DNA of 64,000 bases. It comes from Abelmoschus esculentus. Lineage: Eukaryota > Streptophyta > Magnoliopsida > Malvales > Malvaceae. The notes beneath the pieces were generated by a model, which was not told the origin of the DNA, made no database searches, and was given only the letters and a program-made list of their open reading frames with translations. Positions 46,441-57,918 of the stretch are shown here, piece by piece. Positions within the stretch are counted from its first letter, which is position 1. Each line of letters starts with the position of its first letter. Location of the stretch: contig JAUCBN010000046.1 of NCBI GenBank assembly GCA_035048815.1, positions 11,758,999 to 11,822,998 of the forward strand, given 5' to 3'. The position numbers and the translations under genes are program-made.

Positions 46441-49400
46441 AAAATTTATTTTATAAAATACTGATAAATTAAAAAAAAATCAATAAAAGTGTTTATTTTT
46501 TAATATTTTATAATAATTATTATTATATTTAATTTTTATATTTAAATCCTACCATTTTATAATTTTAATGTATTTTATTTTTATAACAATTTTTATTTCC
46601 AATATTTTTAATATTTTATTTATTTTTATTAAGTTTATGGATTTTTATAAAAAAAAATAAAGAATGTTTTTTTTTGAGTGTTCTCAATTTTCTTATTTTT
46701 AAAATTATCAGGCATTTGAAGGATATTTACTTATTTTTGTTAATGGATTTTTCATATATTTTATTTATAAAAATTTAAATAAAAAAATCAAATTATTCAT
46801 CTAATTTTATTCAAAAACTAGATAAATTAATTAAATTAACTTAAAATTAAACAAATTATTTATCCATTAAATTAACTTAAAATTTAAGCAAATTATTTAT
46901 TTAATTTTAATATTTTTAAATTATAATAATTCTTAAATTCTTATTTTTAATTTAAATATTAAAAGTACTATAAACTTTTAACTAAAATCAAATATGTATT
47001 AAATTTTGTTTAAATAAATCAATTAAGCTCGTCCATCAAATTATCATACAACATACTATTATGTTATTATGTCATGTATAATATCACGTTAACATTATAA
47101 ATTATTACATCAGTATCGTTAATTTCACAATAATATTATAATAAATCAACAATCAACATCAATCGAGAGATCAATTTAATATAATTTATGAGCTAAAAGA
47201 CTTAATTTAATATATATATTTTTAAAAATTAAAATTAATTATTTTATGTCAAACTCGTAAAATAACCTTTAGCCTAAAAGAAAATGAGTGTCGTTAATTT
47301 TGTATTATAAAAGGTAGAAAAAAACCATTTTAATCCTGATTAATAGTATATCTTAGGTTCAAGTTCGAATGTTATTTAAAAAATGTTTAATATTTTTGAT
47401 GATTTTAATTTTAATTTATATTTACTTTGTTTTGTTATTTTCCTACTAATTTTTTATTTTCTTTGAGAAATTTTTCTATTTTTTTCTATTTTCTATTTAA
47501 CCACACATTTGATTTTTACAGCACTAATATTCAGCTCTAATTACGTGACCAAATAATAATAAAATGAATTTTATGTTCACTTTAATCGCAACCATTAGCA
47601 TTATTACCATTTATATTTACTACATAGTAGTAAAAATAAAATTGAATTTAATAGATATCTCTGTAAAAATAAGTAGATGATATTTATTTTAAAAATTAAA
47701 AATTCAAATTACTCTGTCTATAAGCTGTATATACCTTGTCAAATATTTAGAATATATATGAATATATCACGGATTTAGAATAAATTTACGGGTTATGACA
47801 AATACATATTACCTTATAATCATTTTTAGATTACTTAAAAAAAATCAAATTATGTGCAAAGTTCTGTTGTGTGACAGGAAAATTAGGAGATTAATTTGCG
47901 ACAAGTTTTGACTTAAAATATTACGTTCTTTACTTTAAAAATATTATATTGTGACGATGATTTAACTTAAAATATTATAATTTATCAACTAAATACTGTA
48001 ATTTTATATTCTTGTCAAATAAATTAAATAAAATAATGTAATATTCACAGTAATAATATAAATAATATTTCATGAACCAAACACATCCTAAAAATTATTG
48101 AGCTTAAATCATAAACATTAACGTCTTTTAATTTATTTAAATTTTGTAAAAACTAAGTTAAACTCTAGAATTTGTTTCGGGAGAGCTGCTATCTTTCCCT
48201 TCCATCGTTTTTTATTTTTATTTTCTTTACACATTGTCGGTGGATATCAATTTTAATATTAATCGTCGACTATCGAATTTTATCATTTTTTTAATTTTTA
48301 ATAAATTATTTTATTTTTATGATACGATTTTATTTTATCCTTTTGGTATTTTTTTGTTTGGTACATTTTTCTATTTTGTTTTTTGTTAGGGTTGAGTTCG
48401 ACGACGTCACAATTAATTAAGATGATATTCTTTTTATTATATGTTAATCTTCTTATCTCGGACCCTCAATCTAGATTTGAATAGGTTATATTTACGGTTA
48501 TTTATTCATGATTGAATAGTGATAATGTCATTGTTGTCAATATACTTTTATTGTAATATATATTTTTGTGTTGTTTGTTGATGATTTTACATATCATTGT
48601 CGATTTTAGTGATATTTGTATCTTTTTTATTTTTTTTTATTTTATTTTGAGTCGTTAAATTAGGTTTTTATCTTTTCTTTATCTTGTCCTCTTATGATCT
48701 TGTAATGTTAGTTTTATTTATTAGGTATATATCTGAATTTAAGTGTTTTATTTATTAATTTTTAATAAAATAATAGATCTTTATTCAAAAAAAAAGTTAT
48801 ACAGCTTACAATAATTTTTTAGATTGCAAGAAAAAAATAGTTATGTAATAAACCTAAAATATTATTCAGTTTACTCTAAAAAAAATATACACTTGATAAG
48901 TTTTTCGGTTAAAATCGATTGTATTTTTTTAACTTTATATTAACTAATTATATTTTAGACTCGAATAATTAAAATAAAAGATTATTATTTTTTATTTTAA
49001 CCTTAAATTAATGTATAATTTAATCCTAAAATTATAGTGTAATTATCACATTAATCCTTCACTTATTTTTACCGGTTTAACCTTTTTATTTTTATCATGT
49101 CCATTATTTATAATTAAGGGCATGCATATCAGATTTCAGATAAGAAAATTATATATTTGGTAAAAAAATTAAATATTTGAATATTTAAATTTATATTTGA
49201 TTTAAGGTTAGAATAAAAATAAATTTAATTAAGTAAATAATTAAAAATATAAATAGTATTATTAATTTCTCTAAGTGTCTACAGGGTAATAATATCCAAT
49301 CATTTGGATGTTACCATAATACCCTTGAAGGATTAATAATTTAATAAAGCCTTAATTATTTAATTAATGGAGCATAATATTATAGAACTTAAAATTGAAA

Positions 49401-49590
49401 AGATTATAAGTTGTCATGCATTTAAGCTTTTTGGGGCAGAATTTATATTTTTTCAAAATACGAGTTAAGGTTTTCTAACGTAATACGTCTTATTCAAGCT
49501 TGTATTTAAAAGAAACGTATTTTCTTATCCAAAATGACATCTTTATTCGAACGATGTTCATCTAAAAATGACAAACTAAATTAATATTAT
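46441..49590. other. Long AT-rich intergenic stretch, no gene seen
   Basis: No exon structure, RNA gene or bounded element can be supported. A B-box-like GGTTCAAGTTCGAATG at about 47354 suggests at most a tRNA-derived scrap. Confidence 0.6.
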
Positions 49591-49599
49591 TATTCGAAA

Positions 49600-49770
49600 T
49601 GCCAAAATACCACATGTAATTAATAAGGTATCAATCTCGGGCATTCGTAAGGGTTGTCCTTACGCGTAACCGACTCTTGAACCCTAATGTTAAAAAAAAG
49701 AATCTCTGGTTTGTTTTATGATGTCCGGCCTACCAAAGTGGCCAGTGACGATTCAAAGCTATTTTAAAAT
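49600..49770. mobile_element. Diverged LTR fragment related to the nested solo LTR
   Basis: Landmarks CGTAACCGACTCTTGAAC and AAAGTGGCCAGTGACGA correspond to CGTAACCGACTCTCGAAC and AAAGTGACCAGTGACGA at 12828-12907 in the solo LTR at 10608-13342, in the same order and at a similar distance. Confidence 0.7.
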
Positions 49771-50068
49771 TAAAATAATATACGTTTTTAATAAGACCTC
49801 GATTTTCATAATTAATAATTAAAAGCAATAAACCTCTATTTTTTTAAAATTCAATCGCTAGATTACTTTTACACCCTCAGTTTTTAAAAATGGCCGCGAT
49901 AATTTTTCTATGAAAATTTTAGATTCTTGAATATAATAAAATATAAATTCTTAAATATAATAAGATTTGTATCTATTAAAATTTTAATTTTTTATATATA
50001 ATAAACAAAAATATCAAATATAAAAGATTTATATTCATAATAAATTTAAATTTTCAAATATCTAATCA

Positions 50069-50270
50069 GGGAAAATTATATCATGCATCAGTCCCACCAC
50101 CTGTCCATGAGACCAACCAATAAAAACTGTCAACTTCATTAATTTTTCCATGTCATAATTTTTTCTCAAGTGAATCTTCACTTGGAAAATTAAAAAATAA
50201 TGAGGTGGACAGTTCCTATTGATTAGTCTCATGGATGACGTGATGAGACTGACCCATTATATAATTTCTC
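50069..50270. mobile_element. 202-bp MITE, copy 2
   Basis: Aligned end to end with 6011-6212, sharing GAAAATTATATCATG, CACCTGTCCATG, CCAACCAATAAAAA, AATAATGAGGTG and GACCCAT. Flanks are CAAATATCTAATCA and GATATCAAATAAC; an ATATC-AAT-like duplication is only partial. Confidence 0.85.
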
Positions 50271-50957
50271 GATATCAAATAACTATCCATATCATATCTG
50301 AACTTAATTTTTTAAATATATAAAAATAAATTAATTATTTAAAATTTTAAGTCAAATTAATAGATAAATGAATTAGATTAATCAAATCTAATTTTTTAGA
50401 CTCGTGATTATAAGCGTTAACATTAAAAATACATAATCAAATAAAATGTTATTAGGTGCGAAAATAAATTATCAAAATAAAAAATCAATTTTTTAAAAAC
50501 AAATAGTTTGTTAAAAATCTACCAGCAGTGTAAGATCGAAGTGTTTGTAATAAAAATTTGGAAATAATGTTTAAACATTTGTTACTACAACACACTTTTG
50601 TTTCGGGGGTTAGATTTTTAAATCGGTTAATCCGTACAATTGTAAACAAATTAAATCAAACTTTTAAAGTATTTAAGAATGAAAGATCGTTTTAAAAAAA
50701 ATTAACTATAAGATCAAACTTTAAAATAATAAAAAAACTTTTATTTATAATTGAGTTTCTTTACAACAAAATATAAATATTGATTTACATTAACTGCCAA
50801 AAAAACAATATTATCTTAAAATGTAATAGATAAATAAATTTTTTAAAAGTATTTTCATAGATCGAATTAATCTGGTATTATTTTCAGACTCAAAATCGTT
50901 CTTTAAATTTTTGTACAATAACTTAAATTTTAACTCGCAACCCGTGACACTTTTTAT

Positions 50958-51513
50958 TAAGGATGTTTATTGTCGAATATCGGATAGGATCAGATCTGTT
51001 TTTTTTTTTTTTTTGATATTTGGGTCAATGATATAATGATCCATTCTCAATCCGGAAAAAAACGAATATCAACATATTCAGATATCAGATATTCAGATCG
51101 GATAGTCGGATATCCGATTATTCAAAAATATAATTTGAATATACTATATTTCAAATTTAAAGGTTGTATTTACAAAAAAAAATTAGGATTTCGAATATAA
51201 TAAATAACAAATTACTAAATATAATAAGATTCACAATTATAAAAGTTTTAATTTTTAATTTTTTTAAAATATAAAAGCACTAAATTGTTAGATAAAACAA
51301 GATTAATATTAATAAAAAATTGAATTTTTTGATTTTCAGATTTTCGGATAATTCAAAAGTTGAAATATTATGATGCGTATCTAATCCGGAAAAACTTAAA
51401 ATCGGATTAGATATCCGATCAAAAAATATAAACCAAATCAGATATCTAAATTTTTGAATCGAATCAATAAATAATCAGATCGAATTGTCCGAATCAAATA
51501 TTTTTAAACCCTA
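50958..51513. mobile_element. hAT-like non-autonomous element rich in CGGATATCCG phrases
   Basis: The ends TAAGGATGTTTA and the inverse of TAGGGTTTAAAA are flanked by CTTTTTAT (50950-50957) and CTTTCCAT (51514-51521), an 8-bp duplication with two mismatches. The interior repeats GGATATC/GATCGGAT palindromes near both ends. It ends about 290 bp upstream of the EBP1 start. Confidence 0.55.
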
Positions 51514-51550
51514 CTTTCCATACAAGTAAATGCTGCCGTTATATGGATCG

Positions 51551-51650
51551 AAAACCCTAGTTCTTTCCTCTCCAGTCAGCCTCCAGTTTATTTATTTATT
51601 TATTTATTTATCCATCTTATCAGCATTTCACCTCGCCAAAACCCTAGCTC
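51551..51650 (+). promoter_or_regulatory. Two telo-box motifs upstream of EBP1, and a TTTA microsatellite
   Basis: AAACCCTAG occurs at 51552-51560 and 51638-51646. Telo boxes (AAACCCTAA/G) are established promoter elements of plant ribosomal-protein and translation genes, which suits EBP1. A (TTTA)n run (about 51586-51612) lies between them. These may be in the promoter or 5' leader. Confidence 0.55.
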
Positions 51651-51804
51651 CCTTCATTGACTGCCGCTAATTTCAACCAGTGAGCTCCTTTTTCTTTCTC
51701 TCTCATTTTCTCTGTTATCTTTTTTCAGTATCTTCTATGATTCTCCACTGAAATCGTTTTTTTTTTAAAGAATTTGAATAGGTTTTTGATAATCTGCGAA
51801 AACG

Positions 51805-54800
51805 ATGACGGACGACGAGAGGGAGGAGAAGGAGTTGGATCTTACCTCCTCTGAAGTTGTTACCAAATACAAGAGCGCTGCCGAGATCGTTAACAGTTAA
51901 TCTCAAATCTCTCTCTTTTATTTATTTCATTTTAGCTTATTGAAAATGGGTTTTGAGTTTAATATTTGTTTGGGTGTTTGTATGTTGTTTTTTTGGTGCT
52001 TTGTTTGAAATTTTGCAGAGGCGTTGCAGTTAGTTGTGAAAGAATGCAAACCGAAAGCTAAGATTGTTGACATTTGTGAAAAGGGTGATACATTTATCAG
52101 AGAGTAAGCGTTTTAATTTATGTTGGTTTAGTGTTTTTTTCTAGATTTGGGTGTTGATAATGAAATTAGTAATATATGGTTTATGCACTGTAAAGGCAAA
52201 CAAGCAACATGTACAAGAATGCTAAGAAGAAGATTGAGAGGGGTGTTGCTTTCCCTACTTGCCTCTCAGTGAACAACACTGTCTGTCATTTCTCTCCACT
52301 TGCTAGTGATACCTCGGAGTTGGAAGATGGAGATATGGTGAAGATGTAAGCTTCATATATATCATTTCCTTTATTTAATGTTTTGTTCGGGATTCATACT
52401 TTTTCTTTCTTTTTCTGGCTGTAGTGATATGGGTTGCCACATTGATGGGTTTATAGCTGTAGTTGCACACACTCATGTTGTTAAGGGTGGGCCAGTCACT
52501 GGCAGGCATGCTGATGTTATTGCCGCTGCAAATACGGCTGCCGAAGTTGCCTTGAGACTTGTCAGGCCAGGAAAGAAGGTAGTTTTTTTTTTTTTTTTTT
52601 GTATATCAATGGTATGATGTTCAATAGTCTAAGTTATCCTATGGATTCTTTGAATGTTTTGTTTCTTCAGATATTTTGCTTTTGCTATTTCAAAAGTTTT
52701 GAGCCAAACTTTTATTTCCCAAGTATAGTTTGTGGTTGCTTTTTTAAAGTATAAAGACGTTGCTCTCACTAGACCCTTACCCCTAAGTGATGAAATTATT
52801 TTTATTAGCTATGGATCTACATCCAAATGAAGCCTTTTGTCATAGTTACTCTGATAGGGGAATTGATATCTCAACCTAGTTTTTGCAACAATTTTCCTTG
52901 TGGTTACACCATGTTTTTTTTTAAGTTATTTGTATGATTTAGAATGAATTTGAAGGCTAGGCAACTTTGCCGAGGTGATCAATTTCATTTTGATCTCCTC
53001 TTTTCCCTGTTGCCAATATCAGGTTTGGTTTTGAGCTAGGCGGCCTTAGGGTGTTACCATTTTTATGGTTTATACTGATTGCCTAAGTGAACCGACATTT
53101 TCTCTAAAAACAAATCCCTCATGGTTGCTTTTATCAAACTACCTTAGAGTTGGTGTTACCCTTGTGTAAGAAATATGTGTTTGTGTGATAGGCAACTTTG
53201 ACAAGGTGATCAATGTCTTGCGATCTCCTCTTTTCCCTGTTGCCAATATTTTATTTGGTCATGCTGGACTGTGTTAGGGTGATACATCTTTTTTCTTTTT
53301 TTGTATTATACCAATTGCCTAACCGGACTAACATGTTCTTTAAAACTAATATAAATGCATATTACACTTACTATTGCAAAGCTCTTATTTTTATACACAA
53401 ATTGGTTTTAATTACTGTGGCAGCAGCTTGCTGGTGTTAACTTTCCCTCCCTTTTTCTTTCCCCCTGCTATGGTGGTTGGGGAGGTGTGGTACAAGGTTC
53501 ATATGATTTCTACATGATGAAGATAATCATGGCTATGGATTTATTCCAATGTTGCTTCTTTTTGTCATAGTTACACTGATAGAGTATCATTTCTTCTTTG
53601 TGCCACGCTCTATACAATCCAAGTCAACCACCCGAACTTCCTAGTGCACTTGGGCAAGTCCTACGAGTTCAGTCTTTTTCTTTTTTGTACTTTTCAAATA
53701 TTGATATATTATATATATATCATAGTTTTAAAAGGGCCATGGACAGACTTCCAGGTGTGCTTTTATCATGGTTGCTGTGATAAGGGAATATATTTCTTAG
53801 TTCTCTGCTCTATATGAACTGCTTTTTTGATGAATTCAGCACTACTTTCCTTTGCAATTTATATTTTTTAAATTCCTTAATAACTTGTATAATCTATATT
53901 ATTCGTTTACTTTATTTTCATTATGGTTTTAATGTCAGAATAAAGATGTAGCCGATGCAATTCAGAAGGTAGCTGCAGCTTATGACTGCAAAATTGTTGA
54001 AGGTGTTCTTAGTCATCAATTGAAGCAGTTTGTGATAGATGGAAACAAAGTCATATTAAGTGTCTCAAATCCAGATACAAGAGTTGATGATGCAGAATTC
54101 GAGGAAAATGAAGTGTATGCCGTAGATATAGTTGCAAGCACTGGTGAAGGCAAGGTATTGTCTTTATTTGTCTTTTAGCTTTTACCATGCTTGTGTGATG
54201 TTACTTATTCTTAGGATTTCCACGTGTTCAAAATGGCAGCCGAAGCTGTTAGATGAGAAGCAAACAACTATTTATAAGAGAGCCGTTGACAAGAATTATC
54301 ATTTAAAGATGAAGACTTCTAGATTTATCTTCAGTGAGATAAACCAGAAATTTCCCATCCTGCCATTCAGTGCTCGGTCTGTGATTGTTTTGCATTCGTT
54401 AAGAATGTGCATTGTCATTATTTCTGATGTTTAACTAGTTTATGCGGATTTTTCTTGAAACAGGGCTTTGGAAGAGAAAAGAGCTCGACTAGGTTTAGTT
54501 GAATGTGTGAATCACGATCTCTTGCAGCCATATCCTGTTCTCCATGAGAAGCCTGGTATGATTTTGTAGTGAATATCTTGTTTTATAGTGGGAGGACCCA
54601 AGATATCGTACCTTGCTAACGACATCATAAGTGACAATGACCTTAATATGTTCACCATTTTTATTTGTGCAGGTGATCATGTTGCTCATATCAAGTTCAC
54701 TGTGTTGCTAATGCCCAACGGATCCGATCGGATAACATCCCATCCTCTGCAGGAGTTGCAGCCAACCAAGACGATAGATGATCCTGAAATCAAGGCATGG

Positions 54801-55045
54801 TTAGCTTTGGGTACAAAGACGAAGAAGAAAGGTGGCGGAAAGAAGAAGAAAGGAGGTAGGATGTATACATAAAGCATACAAAAACACTGGTTTATGAATG
54901 ATTTGCCCCATCTAATATTTTGTGTTTATATAGTAAACCAAGGTTCATTCAAATATGTGTTATTACAGGTAAGAAGGCTGATGAATCGGCCGAGACAGAG
55001 GCCGGAGCTGAGCCGATGGATGCAACGCCAACTGAAGGATCTTGA
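51805..55045 (+). CDS. EBP1: ERBB3-binding protein 1 (EBP1/PA2G4 homologue), 9 exons, complete
   Basis: Plant EBP1 is a dose-dependent regulator of cell growth and organ size that binds RNA and ribosomes. It has the pita-bread fold of type 2 methionine aminopeptidases but is not a peptidase. Exons: 51805-51895, 52019-52103, 52196-52345, 52425-52578, 53939-54154, 54240-54376, 54464-54555, 54673-54855, 54969-55045; all GT-AG, total 394 residues, the usual length. Recognisable stretches: MTDDEREEKELDLTS, YKSAAEIVN, GVAFPTCLSVNNTVCHFSPL, DMGCHIDGFIAVVAHTHVV, HEKPGDHVAHIKFTVLLMP. The C-terminus has the Lys-rich nucleolar/RNA-binding run (KTKKKGGGKKKKGGKK) followed by an acidic tail. Intron 4 (52579-53938) is long and contains an internal duplication. 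Confidence 0.97.
52959..53325 (+). repeat. Duplicated segment within EBP1 intron 4
   Basis: A block beginning AGGCAACTTTG, with GATCTCCTCTTTTCCCTGTT and ATTGCCTAA landmarks, occurs at 52959-53090 and again at 53190-53325 (period 231). A TTTTGTCATAGTTAC phrase is likewise duplicated at about 52836 and 53559. Confidence 0.75.
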
Positions 55046-56219
55046 TCTTGAGAAATGTGGTCATGTTGTATTATCTTTTGGATTTCAATTTTGTTACAAT
55101 GTCCACTTGTATGATGATTGTGGTTGGTGGTTGGTATCTAGTTCGCCAACAAAAAATGGTAGGCTTAAAATTTTGACTGTTGAGATAAATAAAAAAGAAA
55201 ACAATATTAAAATTTACAAAAAAAAAAACTATTTCAAATGAATAAGAAATATATATTAAACGTTGTAAATTGCATCATAAGTTGATGCTTGGCACAGTCG
55301 TGTTACTTGCCAATTTCCTCTGAAACCTAGGTTTGAATCTGAAAGGCTTAACTTAGTAATAGGTACCTAAAGTATATACTTTTTCTGAAATAGGTGTCTA
55401 ATATTTTTTGATTGAAATAAGTACCTAAACTATATACTTTTTCTGAGAAAAGTGCCTAATGTATTTTTTAGCTGAAATAGGTGCTTAAAGTTTTATTCCC
55501 TTAATGTTTTAAGGTAACACTGATAAAAAAAAATTATTTAATTTATAAATAAGTATTTAAACTATATATATTTTAAAATAGGTACTTAATATACTTTTTA
55601 TTAAAATAAATATATAATTTTTAATTATAAATAATTTATATTTCTTATAAGATATAAAATTATTTATATATTATCACTTTAATCTAAATAATCTATATAT
55701 CTTACATTAATCTTCTTTTGACTCATATAACTATTTAATTTAATTTATTAAAACATTGATCACTTTAGACAAAGACCACCTGAAAATGCACGAGGACAAT
55801 TTATTTTTTCCCGTACACTCATTACTATTTTCGTGAAGTTCTGAAAAAAAATATTTCAAATAAAATTTGCAGCTTTTCGTCATATATTTCTCCCATAAAT
55901 CACGAGCATACCATGAAATAAATAAAATAATAATTTGAGCGATGAACATATATATAATTTGAGAAAATATATTTAAATATAAAATATTGCCATGAAAATA
56001 CTCATATAAATATCATTTATATTATCACTAAACTTTGTTACAATTTTTTGTATAATTATGTGTCGATTATTGTTTGTATGGTCTTTTAAAACGATGATAT
56101 ATAAATAATTTTATATTTTATAAAAAAAATATAAATTACTTATAAGAAAAAAAATTAGATATTTATTTCAATAAAAAATATATTAGGTACTTATTTAAAA
56201 ATATATACAGTTTAAGTAC

Positions 56220-56414
56220 TGTTGAACAGTCTAACAAACTTACAATCGAAAACAATTGCAGTGGCGCCAATGCTGTTAGCATCACTCTTAAACTTCTCTT
56301 AGCTTTTCATTTCTTTTGTTTACATTTTTCTATAAATAGAGACCTTTGTATTCATTGTATTCAAGCTACTTGAATAAAGAATGTCTTCATTTTCTTCTTC
56401 CATGAGTTCTAACA
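56220..56414 (+). repeat. 5' LTR of the RPS6-carrying element
   Basis: 195 bp with canonical TG...CA ends, ending immediately before the primer site. Confidence 0.9.
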
Positions 56415-56426
56415 TGGTATCAATCG
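56415..56426 (+). other. Primer binding site of the RPS6-carrying element
   Basis: TGGTATCA matches the start of the tRNA-Met-type site; the following bases AATCG diverge from the usual GAGCC. Confidence 0.7.
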
Positions 56427-56627
56427 TCATAGATCCTGGTGTTTTTTTGTTCATCTTTACCTTTCATATCTGAGTTTTTTCTTCATCCGCTGTGTTCTTT
56501 GGTTTTCTGATTTCAGATTTTGAAACACCCATTGTGTTTTCTTTGGTTCTTCAATTGTTTGTTTAGTAGTCTGCCGCTTTGCATTGCTTTTTTGTACTCT
56601 TGAGTGGCCACTGCAGTTGATCATTGA

Positions 56628-57328
56628 ATGAACTTCAATATTACGAATCCAACTATTGGTTGCCAGAAGAAGGTCAGAAGCTTCGAGCATATTTTGACAA
56701 GAGAATCTCCCATGAATTTTTTGGAGATGCTTTGGGAGAGGAATTCAAGGGGCTACGTTTTAAAGATTATAGGAGGTTGCGACAAGCAAAGGTTTCCTGT
56801 GAAGCAGGGTGTTCTAACTCTTTGTTGTGTACGTCTTTTGTTGCATTCAGGTACCCAATGTTTCTGTGGATATGGAAGACGTAAGTGAGAGCGCATAGTG
56901 AAGTCTGTTCATGGGTGCATTGTAAGCCAAGACCTGTCTATTATGAACGTGGTTATAGTGAAGAAGGGTGAAAATGATTTGCTTGGGCTAACCGACATTG
57001 AAAAACCAAGGATAAGAGATCCAGAAAGGGCATCCAAGATCAAAAAATTCTTTAACTTTTTCAAAGAAGATGATGTCAAGAAGTACGTCAATTACAGGAG
57101 GACTTTGACCACAAAATTTGGCAAGAAGGTAAGCAAAGCTTCCAAAATCCAGAGGCTTGTAATTTCATTGATCCCTCATAGGAAGGTGCAAGAATTGCAG
57201 ATAAGGAGAAGAGAATTGCCAAGGCAAAATCAGAGGCGGTTGAGTACCAAAAATTGCTTGCCTCGAGGTTGAAGGATCAACGAGAGCGCCGTAATGAGAG
57301 TTTAGCCAAGGCGAGGTCTATAGTTTGA
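56628..57328 (+). pseudogene. Processed 40S ribosomal protein S6 pseudogene
   Basis: RPS6 is the 40S subunit protein phosphorylated by S6 kinase. Translation shows the start MNFNITNPTIGCQKK, then in another frame KLRAYFDKRIS and GDALGEEFKG, then back in the first frame GYVLKIIGGCDKQRF and KQGVL, and KGENDLLGLTDIEKPR, FKEDDVKKYVN, KKVSKASKIQRLV. The tail (EYQKLLASRLKDQRERR) is in a third frame. The family's short segment after QKK is deleted, and several frameshifts and a TGA at about 56883-56885 occur. The coding order is complete with no introns, whereas plant RPS6 genes are spliced, so it derives from an mRNA. The phosphorylatable Ser-rich C-terminus is degraded. Confidence 0.93.
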
Positions 57329-57697
57329 GGCAACAAGTTGCTGATGATTATGGATTGTTGTTCATTATCAATGTTCTTCACTAGTGTTTTAAGGTTTAGA
57401 TTGTTAGTATCAAATTTTTGAAATCCTCTAATTTCTAAAAGAGGTTGTAGGACGATAAGGTGAGTAAAGAAGAACAAAAGGATAAAGAATACCTTCGATT
57501 CTCAGTAAATCACCGGAAAAGAAATACAAATTTTATTCCTAAAGAGCTTCGGATGAATGAATGATGATTGAAGGAAGAATTCATTTTTTGTTTACCGTCT
57601 CTATTAACTCATTGTGATGATTTTTTTTCTCGATGAAGACAATTCATTGATTACCGGACAACTTATTGGAGAAGTTTAAAGAAGTTCAAGAAAAATT

Positions 57698-57712
57698 AGA
57701 AAGAGGGGTGAA
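57698..57712 (+). other. Polypurine tract of the RPS6-carrying element
   Basis: AGAAAGAGGGGTGAA directly abuts the 3' LTR. Confidence 0.75.
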
Positions 57713-57918
57713 TGTTGAACAGTCTAACAAACTTACAACTGAAAACAGTTGCAGTGGCGCCAATGCTGTTAGCATCACTCTTAAACTTCTCTTAGCTTTT
57801 CATTTCTTTTGTTTACATTTTTCTATAAATAGAGACCTTTGTATTCATTGTATTCAAGCTACTTGAATAAAGAATGTCTTCATAATTTCTTCATTTACTT
57901 CTTCCATAAGTTCTAACA
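57713..57918 (+). repeat. 3' LTR of the RPS6-carrying element
   Basis: 206 bp; aligns with the 5' LTR apart from a short insertion near its end (ATTTCTTCATTTACTTC region) and a few substitutions. Confidence 0.9.

Larger units (their letters stand above)
56220..57918 (+). mobile_element. Small LTR retrotransposon (TRIM-like) carrying an RPS6 copy
   Basis: Direct repeats 56220-56414 and 57713-57918 begin TGTTGAACAG and end TTCTAACA. TGGTATCAATCG directly follows the left LTR (a tRNA-Met-type primer site, partly diverged), and a purine tract AGAAAGAGGGGTGAA directly precedes the right LTR. AGTAC and GGTAC flank it (one mismatch). Each LTR has a TATA-like CTATAAATAG and an AATAAAG signal. There is no gag or pol; the interior is a processed ribosomal protein S6 sequence in the same orientation as the LTRs, with UTR-like DNA on each side. 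Confidence 0.88.

Noticed and set aside
54132..54434. 100-codon frame at EBP1 exon 6
   Set aside because: It is exon 6 of EBP1 read through both neighbouring introns, not a separate gene.
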